35,749 nucleotides of DNA from Alphaproteobacteria bacterium (GTDB lineage: Bacteria; Pseudomonadota; Alphaproteobacteria; Rs-D84): NCBI GenBank assembly GCA_017513285.1, contig JAFXGD010000081.1:1-35749 (forward strand), read 5' to 3'. Below the pieces are notes generated by a model that saw only the letters and a program-made list of their open reading frames with translations, did no database searches and was not told the DNA's origin. Positions 8,805 to 16,120 of the stretch are shown in pieces (position 1 is the stretch's first letter; every line of letters begins with the position of its first letter). The translations under genes were made by a program, and so were the position numbers.

Positions 8805-9834
8805 ATTCTTCTAACTTGCTTTTAAACACATCCGATGCCACAAAAGTTGTTGCACCGGCAGACGCATGATTTTTTCCACCAATATACCCGGGCCCCATTG
8901 TCTGAATAGCAACAAAATAAGATTTTTTGCCGGGCAAATATACACCTCCGCCAGAATTTCCACCCCATATTTGACAGTCCATATCCACATACAACCCATC
9001 TGATGTCATATCTTTATACGAATAGGCACACTTACTGCTTTTCATTTTGTCTGTATCATCACTAAGCCACATCACAGACACCCCATCAAACATTTCCTTA
9101 TAATTTGTACCCGTGCAAATCCAACCTGTATTAAGCTTGGTTCCTGCTGGCCACCCATAATGGTCACACCACAAATCATAAATAAATGCTGTGCTATTTT
9201 TACCATCTTCCAAATATAAGCCCTCTTCTTCATTTTTTGCAGCCGATATTGTAGCAATACGTTTAAGTCCAGACTCATATTCAATATGATTTTCTAAGAA
9301 ATACACATAGGCCCGACGCAAAGATTCTATTTCCGCATCACTCATAATCTTCAAACCACCAAACCCTGCGGCATAAACACGGCCAGAACTGCCCGCCGTA
9401 TGGCTGGGAAAGTTACATATACTGTTATCTACAACGAATTGTTTATGCTCATCTATCGGTTCCAAAATGGCCCAATCGCCATTTTTTCCTTCTTTTGCAC
9501 CAATTTGGTCCAAGACATAATCACCCATATTTTCGCATTTAGCCTGTAACTTAGTACCATCATATGCCTTAAACATATGAATTTCGTTCGAATTATGACA
9601 ATCATCGTGAATACAGTGACGCGCAGTTACAATTTTACCACATACCATGTTCGCCGTGCATCTATTCTTCTCTATTCCATCTTCTTCTACATACTTGGCC
9701 AACAGATACCTATATGGTTCTGTCGCCCATTGTTCGTTTGTCACATAGACACGTTTATCGGCTGTAAAACCACCCCCACACACTTGGTTGGGTACAACGG
9801 CCAACAATAAAATAAATACAAAAAGCATCTTCAT
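8803..9834 (-). CDS. Exported trypsin-like serine protease (S1 fold)
   Basis: A 343-residue protein with a signal peptide (about 1-18) and a full S1 catalytic triad by motif: His73 in V-T-A-R-H-C, Asp120 in N-G-D-W-A-I-L-E-P, and Ser294 in G-G-N-S-G-G-G. Several cysteines suggest disulfides in the periplasm or outside. Its substrate is unknown. The ATG at 9834 has no Shine-Dalgarno sequence but lies 7 bases downstream of an extended -10 box, so the mRNA may be leaderless; an ATG at 9828 is an alternative start. Identical terminators stand on both sides of the gene, which hints at insertion as a unit. Codon use looks more mixed than in neighbouring housekeeping genes. Confidence 0.85.
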   Translation of the reverse strand: MKMLFVFILLLAVVPNQVCGGGFTADKRVYVTNEQWATEPYRYLLAKYVEEDGIEKNRCTANMVCGKIVTARHCIHDDCHNSNEIHMFKAYDGTKLQAKCENMGDYVLDQIGAKEGKNGDWAILEPIDEHKQFVVDNSICNFPSHTAGSSGRVYAAGFGGLKIMSDAEIESLRRAYVYFLENHIEYESGLKRIATISAAKNEEEGLYLEDGKNSTAFIYDLWCDHYGWPAGTKLNTGWICTGTNYKEMFDGVSVMWLSDDTDKMKSSKCAYSYKDMTSDGLYVDMDCQIWGGNSGGGVYLPGKKSYFVAIQTMGPGYIGGKNHASAGATTFVASDVFKSKLEE

Positions 9835-9841
9835 AAGTATA

Positions 9842-9850
9842 ATTATATCA
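9842..9850 (-). promoter_or_regulatory. Extended -10 promoter of the protease gene
   Basis: On the minus strand TGATATAAT (an extended -10) ends 7 bases before the ATG at 9834, putting the expected transcription start at the first codon. The -35 position falls within the tsf terminator and has no consensus match. Confidence 0.55.
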
Positions 9851-9852
9851 TA

Positions 9853-9880
9853 AAAAAACCGCCGATTGGCGGTTTTTTTT
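9853..9880 (-). terminator. Rho-independent terminator of rpsB-tsf
   Basis: The hairpin AACCGCC-(4 nt)-GGCGGTT with a T-run lies 17 bases after the tsf stop. It is the same sequence as the terminator at 8776-8804. Confidence 0.9.
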
Positions 9881-9897
9881 ATGTATATCAGATTAAA

Positions 9898-10767
9898 TTA
9901 ACCCAACATTTTTGCAACTTCATCGGCCAAGTTATCTTCACGTTTTTCAATGCCTTCACCCAAAACAAAGTATGCAAAACCGGCCAATTTACCACCTGCT
10001 TCACCAATAACTTCTTTTACAGTTTTTGATGGATCCATAACAAATGGCTGTTCTTCTAAAACGCTTTCGCCATAGTATTTTTTAATACGGCCTTCGACCA
10101 TTTTTTCAACGATGTTTTCTGGCTTACCCGCAGTTGCACCGGATTCAATAAACACTTTCTTTTCACGTTCAACGGCGACCGGATCAACATTATCAATCGT
10201 CATATATTCTGGTTTACTGGCAGCAATATGCATGGCAACTTTTGAACCGATTTCATCGATTTTGTCATCTGTACCATTGATTGCAACCGCAACACCAATT
10301 TGGCCCATACCCGGCACCAACGCATTGTGAATATATGTAAAGATTTTATCACCACTGACCTTTGCGATACGGCGCAAATTCATATTTTCACCAATTGTAG
10401 AAATAGTCGCTGCGATATCATCTTTTACTGCATTCATAGTTGCTTCGAAATCACCCTGCATTGCAACTGCTTTTGCGGCAACGTCTGCGACCAACTTTTG
10501 GAATTTTTCGTTTTTCGCAACAAAATCTGTTTCTGCATTCAATTCAACAACACAACCCATATTGTCACATTTTACAACCGTCACCAAACCAGATGCCGCA
10601 ACACGCCCTGCTTTGGATGCGGCCTTTACGATACCTTTCTGACGCAACCAATCGGCAGCGGCTTGGATATCACCGTCATTTTCCATCAAGGCTTTTTTAC
10701 AATCCATCATACCTGCGGATGTTTTTTCACGCAATTCCTGAATTAATTTTGCTGTAATTTCTGCCAT
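9898..10767 (-). CDS. tsf: Translation elongation factor Ts
   Basis: EF-Ts exchanges GDP for GTP on EF-Tu. The 289-residue protein starts with the UBA-like domain (M-A-E-I-T-A-K-L-I-Q-E-L-R-E-K-T-S-A-G-M-M-D-C-K-K-A-L) and carries the EF-Tu-binding T-D-F-V-A-K-N at about residues 80-86. The length is usual for the family. The start has a GGGAG ribosome binding site. It lies 82 bases downstream of rpsB, with a GC-rich hairpin in between that could lower its expression relative to rpsB. Confidence 0.97.
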   Translation of the reverse strand: MAEITAKLIQELREKTSAGMMDCKKALMENDGDIQAAADWLRQKGIVKAASKAGRVAASGLVTVVKCDNMGCVVELNAETDFVAKNEKFQKLVADVAAKAVAMQGDFEATMNAVKDDIAATISTIGENMNLRRIAKVSGDKIFTYIHNALVPGMGQIGVAVAINGTDDKIDEIGSKVAMHIAASKPEYMTIDNVDPVAVEREKKVFIESGATAGKPENIVEKMVEGRIKKYYGESVLEEQPFVMDPSKTVKEVIGEAGGKLAGFAYFVLGEGIEKREDNLADEVAKMLG

Positions 10768-10800
10768 TGTTTTTCTCCCGTAATTAAAAGAATTTCATAT

Positions 10801-10828
10801 GTGTGGTGGGGGAATTCCCCCCCCACAC
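10801..10828 (-). terminator. Hairpin between rpsB and tsf (attenuator-like)
   Basis: GTGTGG and CCACAC plus GGGGG and CCCCC pair across one mismatch, with an AATT loop. No T-run follows on the minus strand, so full termination is unlikely. It could be a partial attenuator or an mRNA-stabilising or processing hairpin. Confidence 0.5.
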
Positions 10829-10849
10829 GATTTTATAAAATATCAGATA

Positions 10850-11701
10850 TTATTTATCTGCTTTTTCGGCCAATTTACCACGACGTTCTGCGCGCGCTTC
10901 GGATGTTTTAGATTTGATTTTTGCTTCTTTTTCTTTGATTTCATCTTCTAATTCATCTGCTGCATCTGCACGCATATCGGATTCGACTTTCTTACCTGCG
11001 GCACCGCCCAAGCGTTTTTCGATACCCGACAAAATCGCATCTACGAACAAATCGCAATACAATTGTGTGGCACGTGCTGCATCGTCATTACCCGGCACAG
11101 GATAATCAACCATTTCTGGGTTTGCGTTTGTATCGCAAATAGCAATTGTTGGAATATCCAAATTTCTGGCTTCACGAACCGCATTCATTTCACGTGGCAC
11201 GTCGATAACCACCATTGCCTGTGGCGTACCGTGCATTTCCAAGATACCGCCGAAAATACCACGCAGTTTTTCAACTTCTTTGGTCATAACACCAACTTCT
11301 TTTTTGGTCAGACCCAATTTTTCTGCGTTTTCGATATCAGCTTCCATTTTCTTTAAACGACGGATAGACTGTGAAACAGTTGTCCAGTTTGTTAACATAC
11401 CACCCAACCAGCGGTTATTAACATAGTATTGGCCACAACGTTCTGCTGCATCTTTTACGATATCTTTGGCTTGATGTTTTGTTGCAACGAACAATACTTT
11501 ACCACCTGCGGCGGCGATTGCTTCCAATGCGACCAAAGAACGATGTAACAAAGGTGCAGTTTTATTCAAATTGATGATATGAATTTTATCTTTTACGCCA
11601 TAAACATATGGTGTCATCAATGGGTTCCAGCGACGTGTATGGTGACCGAAATGGACCCCGGCTTCCATCAACTGTTTCATTGTAAATGTTGGCAATGCCA
11701 T
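10850..11701 (-). CDS. rpsB: 30S ribosomal protein S2
   Basis: S2 binds the back of the 30S head-body junction and is needed to load S1. The 283-residue protein shows the family pattern (M-K-Q-L-M-E-A-G-V-H-F-G-H-H-T-R-R-W-N-P, then R-W-L-G-G-M-L-T-N near residue 95) and a Lys/Glu-rich tail of about 45 residues. The start at 11701 has an AAGGA site. The frame is open 99 bases further upstream, but those codons lie in the leader. First gene of rpsB-tsf, with its own promoter. Confidence 0.97.
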   Translation of the reverse strand: MALPTFTMKQLMEAGVHFGHHTRRWNPLMTPYVYGVKDKIHIINLNKTAPLLHRSLVALEAIAAAGGKVLFVATKHQAKDIVKDAAERCGQYYVNNRWLGGMLTNWTTVSQSIRRLKKMEADIENAEKLGLTKKEVGVMTKEVEKLRGIFGGILEMHGTPQAMVVIDVPREMNAVREARNLDIPTIAICDTNANPEMVDYPVPGNDDAARATQLYCDLFVDAILSGIEKRLGGAAGKKVESDMRADAADELEDEIKEKEAKIKSKTSEARAERRGKLAEKADK

Positions 11702-11809
11702 GATTTTATCCTTTTTTTGTGTTATTATCCTCACCGTCTGTGGCAACCCAAATTTCATAATTTGGACACAAAGTTTACAGAACGGCTGTGTTATTCGCAC
11801 AAAGTGCGT
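11702..11809 (-). promoter_or_regulatory. rpsB 5' leader, possible autoregulatory RNA
   Basis: About 108 bases separate the predicted transcription start from the rpsB ATG. The leader contains the hairpin CGCAC-TTT-GTGCG and further weak pairings. rpsB leaders are autoregulated by S2 in some bacteria; that this one is so is an inference. Confidence 0.35.
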
Positions 11810-11815
11810 GCCACG

Positions 11816-11844
11816 ATAATAAACAAAACTTTCAAAAAAATCAA
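11816..11844 (-). promoter_or_regulatory. Promoter of rpsB-tsf
   Basis: On the minus strand TTGATT (11839-11844) and TATTAT (11816-11821) are 17 bases apart, a good housekeeping sigma match. It lies just downstream of the groEL terminator. Confidence 0.65.
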
Positions 11845-11857
11845 GTAAAAATGCACA

Positions 11858-11885
11858 AAAATCAAACGCCCCGCATGGGGGCGTT
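11858..11885 (-). terminator. Rho-independent terminator of groESL
   Basis: AACGCCCC and GGGGCGTT pair around a 5-base loop, followed by TGATTTTT on the minus strand, 10 bases after the groEL stop. Confidence 0.85.
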
Positions 11886-11894
11886 CATCGTATA

Positions 11895-13517
11895 TTACAT
11901 CATACCATTCGGCATACCACCCGGCATTGGTGTGGCCGATGCTTTTTCTTCGGGTATTTCGGTCATAACCGCCCCGGTGGTCAACATCACACCGGCGGTA
12001 CTGGCCGCTGCAGCAATGGCCGTTTTCACAACTTTGGCCGGATCGATAATCCCCGCCGCCATCATGTCAACGTATTCACCACTTTGGGCATTGTATCCAA
12101 AATTATATTCCGCAGCCTCGGCAACTTTACCCACAACAATTTCACCGGAAACACCGGCATTTTCGGCAATTTGGGCGCATGGCGCAACAATTGCACGGCG
12201 AACAATATCAACACCAACATCTTGGTCTGAATTTGCCCCATGCAGATTTTCCAATGCCTTGACCGCCCGCACCAGCGCAACACCACCGCCCGCAACGATA
12301 CCATCGGCAACCGCCGCACGCGTTGCCGCCAACGCATCATCAACACGGTCTTTCTTTTCTTTTACTTCAACCTCGGTCATGCCACCCACTTTGATAACGG
12401 CGACCCCACCGACCAATTTTGCCAATCGTTCTGATAATTTTTCACGGTCATAATCACTGGTTGTATTGGCAATTGCGACACGGATTTCATCGGCACGTGC
12501 AGCGATGGCATCTTTATCCCCTGCCCCATGCGCCAACAGTGTTGAATCTTTGGACACAACGACTTTTTTCGCCGCCCCCAATACAGCAGGCGTAATATTT
12601 TCAAAAGTCATCCCCATATCATCAGAAATAACTGTTGCACCGGTAACGATTGCGATATCTTTCAACATTTCTTTACGTCTGTCACCGAAGCCCGGCGCTT
12701 TGACGGCACAAACTTTCAACCCACCACGCAGACGATTTAACACCAACGTTGCCAACGCTTCGGATTCGACATCTTCGGCAATAATCAACAAAGGCTTACC
12801 CGATTGCGCAATTGGTTCCAATATAGGCAACAAAGCCTGTAACCCAGTGATTTTCTTTTCAGACACCAACACATGCGCCCCATCTAATTCTGCCAACATT
12901 TTTTCACTGTTGGTCACAAAGTAAGGCGACATAAACCCTTGGTCAAACTGCATACCTTCGACGACATCGATTTCGGTATCTAATCCTTTGGCCTCTTCAA
13001 CTGTTATAACACCTTCTTTACCGACACGTGCCATTGCATCGGCGATTTTCTGACCGATATCTGCATCGCCATTTGCAGATATGGTTGCAACCTGTGCAAT
13101 TTCTGCACTGTCTTTGACCGGCCGGGAATGAGATTCAATATCCGCAACAACGGCCGCCGTTGCCAAATCGATACCCCGTTTAACATCCATTGGATTCATA
13201 CCTGCGGCAATGACCCGACGTCCTTCACGAATTAATTTTTGTGCCAACACGGTTGCAGTCGTTGTACCATCACCTGCATCATCACCGGCTTTTTTGGCCA
13301 CTTCCTGTACCATACGTGCGCCAATATTTTCCTGGGGGTCTTTCAAAGACACAGCCTTTGCGACCGTCACACCATCTTTGGTTGCGACCGGTGCGCCATA
13401 AGACTTTTCGATAACAACGGTACGCCCCTTTGGTCCCATAGTAATTTTAACAGCATTTGCCAATTTATCGACACCAATTGCCAATTTATCTGTATCAAAA
13501 ACAATATCTTTTGCCAT
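11895..13517 (-). CDS. groEL: GroEL (Hsp60) chaperonin
   Basis: The 540-residue subunit of the 14-mer folding chamber, partner of GroES. Signature regions are present: [18 protein letters not shown] near the N-terminus, the ATP-site D-G-T-T-T-A-T-V-L at about 87-95, and [12 protein letters not shown] in the equatorial domain. The C-terminal tail ends G-G-M-P-N-G-M-M, a short version of the Gly-Met tail. I chose M at 13517 because the AAGGA site lies 8 bases before it; an in-frame ATG 9 bases upstream overlaps that site. groES is 17 bases upstream. Confidence 0.98.
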   Translation of the reverse strand: MAKDIVFDTDKLAIGVDKLANAVKITMGPKGRTVVIEKSYGAPVATKDGVTVAKAVSLKDPQENIGARMVQEVAKKAGDDAGDGTTTATVLAQKLIREGRRVIAAGMNPMDVKRGIDLATAAVVADIESHSRPVKDSAEIAQVATISANGDADIGQKIADAMARVGKEGVITVEEAKGLDTEIDVVEGMQFDQGFMSPYFVTNSEKMLAELDGAHVLVSEKKITGLQALLPILEPIAQSGKPLLIIAEDVESEALATLVLNRLRGGLKVCAVKAPGFGDRRKEMLKDIAIVTGATVISDDMGMTFENITPAVLGAAKKVVVSKDSTLLAHGAGDKDAIAARADEIRVAIANTTSDYDREKLSERLAKLVGGVAVIKVGGMTEVEVKEKKDRVDDALAATRAAVADGIVAGGGVALVRAVKALENLHGANSDQDVGVDIVRRAIVAPCAQIAENAGVSGEIVVGKVAEAAEYNFGYNAQSGEYVDMMAAGIIDPAKVVKTAIAAAASTAGVMLTTGAVMTEIPEEKASATPMPGGMPNGMM

Positions 13518-13534
13518 AATCTGCATCCTTTTTA

Positions 13535-13822
13535 TTATTCTATAATACCCAAAATATCTGTTTCTTTAATCAAGACAAAATCCCGTCCATCTAATTTAAC
13601 TTCATTTGCGGACGACGCCCATTTAGAGAACAACACCACATCATCAACCGCCACCGTCACAGGGATTTTTTGACCATCTGCAAACACACCATCACCCACG
13701 GCCACAACACGACCACGTGAAGGCTTTTCTTTTGCATTATCTGGGATAATAATTCCACCTGCGGTGATATTTTCTTCTTCGATTCTTTCCAATAAAACGT
13801 AATTATGTAAAGGTTTGAACAT
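13535..13822 (-). CDS. groES: GroES (Hsp10) co-chaperonin
   Basis: The 95-residue lid of the GroEL chamber. It begins [13 protein letters not shown], the mobile loop is [14 protein letters not shown], and it ends D-I-L-G-I-I-E. The start at 13822 has an AAGGAG site 9 bases upstream. First gene of groES-groEL, transcribed from an RpoH-type promoter. Confidence 0.97.
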   Translation of the reverse strand: MFKPLHNYVLLERIEEENITAGGIIIPDNAKEKPSRGRVVAVGDGVFADGQKIPVTVAVDDVVLFSKWASSANEVKLDGRDFVLIKETDILGIIE

Positions 13823-13852
13823 TATAAACGACTCCTTTATAAACCTGTACGA

Positions 13853-13883
13853 CATATATAGTCTAAAAATATTTGCTTTCAAG
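13853..13883 (-). promoter_or_regulatory. RpoH (heat-shock sigma) promoter of groESL
   Basis: On the minus strand CTTGAAA (13877-13883) lies upstream of ACTATATATG (13853-13862), with 17 bases between CTTG and that block. This matches the alphaproteobacterial RpoH consensus (CTTG, 17-18 bases, CyTATnTnnG) at nearly every position. No CIRCE/HrcA inverted repeat was found near groES. Confidence 0.7.
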
Positions 13884-13927
13884 GGCATACTTTACTATGA
13901 TAAAACCGAAACACAAGAGGAATCAAT

Positions 13928-14311
13928 ATGTACGACAAAAACAACGTATTTGCTAAAATGATACGTGGCGAAATCCCTGCGAACAAAGTTTATGAAAACG
14001 ATTATGCAATGTCATTTCACGACATAAATCCAATGTTTGACAAACACGTGCTGGTCATTCCAAAAGGTGAATACAAAAACATCTTGGATTTTACAAAAAA
14101 TGCATCACCGGATGAAATTATTGGTTTTTGGGAATGCTTTAACAAAACGGCGGAACATTTGGGCATAGAATGCGAATTCAACTGTGTTGCAAATTCTGGC
14201 GCAAACGCACCATTTATAAAACAAAGTGTATTTCATTTTCACCTGCACTTGGTGGCGGGCGAACGTAGTGCCGAATTCGCAAAGCAATTGGCATCGGAAT
14301 TTAATCAATGA
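13928..14311 (+). CDS. HIT-family nucleotide-binding hydrolase
   Basis: A 127-residue histidine-triad protein with the motif H-F-H-L-H-L at about residues 99-104. Bacterial members of this branch (HinT-like) hydrolyse AMP-lysine or similar phosphoramidates; the substrate here is unknown. The start follows AGAGGA. The stop overlaps the next ATG (ATGA), so it is translationally coupled to the YggU-like gene. Confidence 0.93.
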   Translation: MYDKNNVFAKMIRGEIPANKVYENDYAMSFHDINPMFDKHVLVIPKGEYKNILDFTKNASPDEIIGFWECFNKTAEHLGIECEFNCVANSGANAPFIKQSVFHFHLHLVAGERSAEFAKQLASEFNQ

Positions 14312-14523
14312 AGATAACCGTCCGTGTTATTCCACGTGCAAAATTCAATCGGGTTGAAATTCAACCCGATGGCATTGTGCGTGTTCACACCACAACCGCC
14401 CCAACCGACGGCAAAGCAACGGCGGACGTGATAAAAATGCTAAGCCAACATTATGACGTCCCAAAAAGCAGCATTAAATTAATTCGTGGTGCCACATCAC
14501 GTGACAAAGTATTTGAATTTTAA
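14308..14523 (+). CDS. DUF167 / YggU-family protein
   Basis: A 71-residue protein with the family pattern V-R-V-I-P-R-A-K-F-N near the N-terminus, A-P-T-D-G-K-A-T-A-D in the middle and a closing G-A-T-S-R-D-K. The family is small, conserved and of unknown biochemical role. It overlaps the HIT gene by 4 bases. Its stop overlaps the stop of the convergent LOG gene by 4 bases, with no terminator between them. Confidence 0.9.
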   Translation: MKITVRVIPRAKFNRVEIQPDGIVRVHTTTAPTDGKATADVIKMLSQHYDVPKSSIKLIRGATSRDKVFEF

Positions 14524-15071
14524 TATTTTAAAACCTGTCGTTTTAATTCTGCGACTGTTTCGGCACTGAAAATATTATACGCATCTGTTCTGACGATAAA
14601 TCCATTTTTCTGCATATGTTTCAACAAACGTGCCAAAGGATTCCAAAAACCATCTGTATTCAAAAAGAACAAAGGCTTATTCGTTTCCCCAATTTGCTGC
14701 ATAGTCAAAATATCGGTCAATTCATTCAATGTACCAATCCCCCCGGGCAATATTATAAACGCATCCGATTCGTCAAACATAATTTGCTTTCGTTCATTGA
14801 CACCATCGACCACTTGGACATCTATTTCATCATGTGCGGGTTCTTGCATTGCGATAACATCATCGGTTGACACGCCCATTACATGCCCCCCATACTTTAA
14901 TGCAGACGTTGCAACCGTACCCATCAATCCCACATCACCGCCACCAAAAACCATACGGATTCCATTTTTTGCCAACATACGTCCAACAGCCGCCGCATCA
15001 CGTTTAAAATTTGGATTTTTACCGAATTGATGTCCGCAATATACCGCAATAGTCCTTAATCTCTCTGCCAT
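14520..15071 (-). CDS. LOG-family protein (TIGR00730), putative cytokinin riboside 5'-monophosphate phosphoribohydrolase
   Basis: A 183-residue Rossmann-type protein with the diagnostic P-G-G-I-G-T-L-N-E-L at about 109-118 and an early G-G-G-D-V-G-L-M-G. In plants and some bacteria LOG enzymes release free base from a nucleoside monophosphate; many bacterial members have unknown or general nucleotide-hydrolase roles. The start has an AAGGAAAAAT leader and an extended -10 promoter upstream. It is divergent from tilS. Confidence 0.9.
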   Translation of the reverse strand: MAERLRTIAVYCGHQFGKNPNFKRDAAAVGRMLAKNGIRMVFGGGDVGLMGTVATSALKYGGHVMGVSTDDVIAMQEPAHDEIDVQVVDGVNERKQIMFDESDAFIILPGGIGTLNELTDILTMQQIGETNKPLFFLNTDGFWNPLARLLKHMQKNGFIVRTDAYNIFSAETVAELKRQVLKY

Positions 15072-15094
15072 TTATTTTTCCTTTATTTTTGAAA

Positions 15095-15103
15095 ATTATA
15101 GCA
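15095..15103 (-). promoter_or_regulatory. Extended -10 promoter of the LOG-family gene
   Basis: TGCTATAAT on the minus strand, 24 bases before the ATG at 15071. It is the same type of extended -10 as at 9842-9850 and 20552-20560. No clear -35 is visible. Confidence 0.5.
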
Positions 15104-15118
15104 TAAAATACCGAAACA

Positions 15119-16120
15119 ATGAATGAAAAGTTTACAGATTTTATCCGTCCCTTTACCACACATCCCGTTGCAGTTGCGGTCAGTGGCGGCGTTGATTCTG
15201 TCTGTTTATTGCATTGGTTGGTAAAATCCGGCATTACGGTTACGGCATTGCACGTCAACCATCACCTGCGTGATGCCGCCGATATCGAAGAAAAATATAT
15301 CGCTGATTTATGCACACGCATGAATATTCCATATAAAATTTTTCATTGGGTTGGTGACAAACCCACCACAGGATTGGAAGCGGCCGCCCGCAACATGCGT
15401 TATAAATTCATGACCGATTGGTGCAATGAAAACGGCATTGACACATTAATGATTGCCCACCAAGCAGACGATCAAATCGAAACATTTTTAATGAACTTGT
15501 CCCGTGGCAGTGGTATTAACGGCTTGGCGGCGATGTCACAAACATCATACCGTGACGGCATCAAAATTGTACGTCCATTACTGACAACATTTCGTTCCGA
15601 ATTAATTGAATATTGCGATAAAAATAACATTAAATATTTTCACGACGAAATGAACGACGACGATAATTATACACGTGTTAAAATCCGTCAGAATCGTCAT
15701 TTATTATCTGACAAATTGGGGATTTCCGACGGTCGTATTCTATTGGCGATTGAAAATCTGGCCCGTGCCCGTGATGTATTAGATGCGGACATTTCTGCCC
15801 GTGTTTCATCTGTGATGTACGATGATTGGGCATTATTTCCGGCATCATTTCTATTTGACGTACCGCCCCATATTGGTTTAAAGTGCTTGGGCACGATTAT
15901 TCGCAGCATTGGGGGGAATAATTATCAACCACGCTTGAATTCTTTGACAATCGCATTAAGTAATTTAACATCGGATTGTCAATTCACGTTGGGTCATTGC
16001 ACACTGCGACGTCTGCACGACCAAATTTTAATTGTACCCGAAGGCGCAAAAACAAGTATCAGGAAAAAAAATGAAAAAATTAAAAGACTTAAAAAACGCA
16101 CGCAACACAACAACACTTAA
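15119..16120 (+). CDS. tilS: tRNA(Ile)-lysidine synthase
   Basis: TilS converts C34 of the tRNA(Ile2) anticodon to lysidine so that it reads AUA. It uses ATP and lysine, and the gene is usually essential. The PP-loop is S22-G-G-V-D-S27, followed by H-V-N-H-H-L-R and the family's L-M-I-A-H-Q-A-D-D-Q-I-E-T. At 333 residues it is shorter than E. coli-type TilS (about 430) and seems to lack the C-terminal domain. No Shine-Dalgarno sequence precedes the ATG. Its end overlaps the ftsH start by 50 bases, a tilS-ftsH order often seen in alphaproteobacteria. Confidence 0.94.
   Translation: MNEKFTDFIRPFTTHPVAVAVSGGVDSVCLLHWLVKSGITVTALHVNHHLRDAADIEEKYIADLCTRMNIPYKIFHWVGDKPTTGLEAAARNMRYKFMTDWCNENGIDTLMIAHQADDQIETFLMNLSRGSGINGLAAMSQTSYRDGIKIVRPLLTTFRSELIEYCDKNNIKYFHDEMNDDDNYTRVKIRQNRHLLSDKLGISDGRILLAIENLARARDVLDADISARVSSVMYDDWALFPASFLFDVPPHIGLKCLGTIIRSIGGNNYQPRLNSLTIALSNLTSDCQFTLGHCTLRRLHDQILIVPEGAKTSIRKKNEKIKRLKKRTQHNNT

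Noticed and set aside
14520-14523. Frameshift or fusion between the YggU-like and LOG genes
   Set aside because: The genes are convergent and merely share overlapping stop codons; both are complete.
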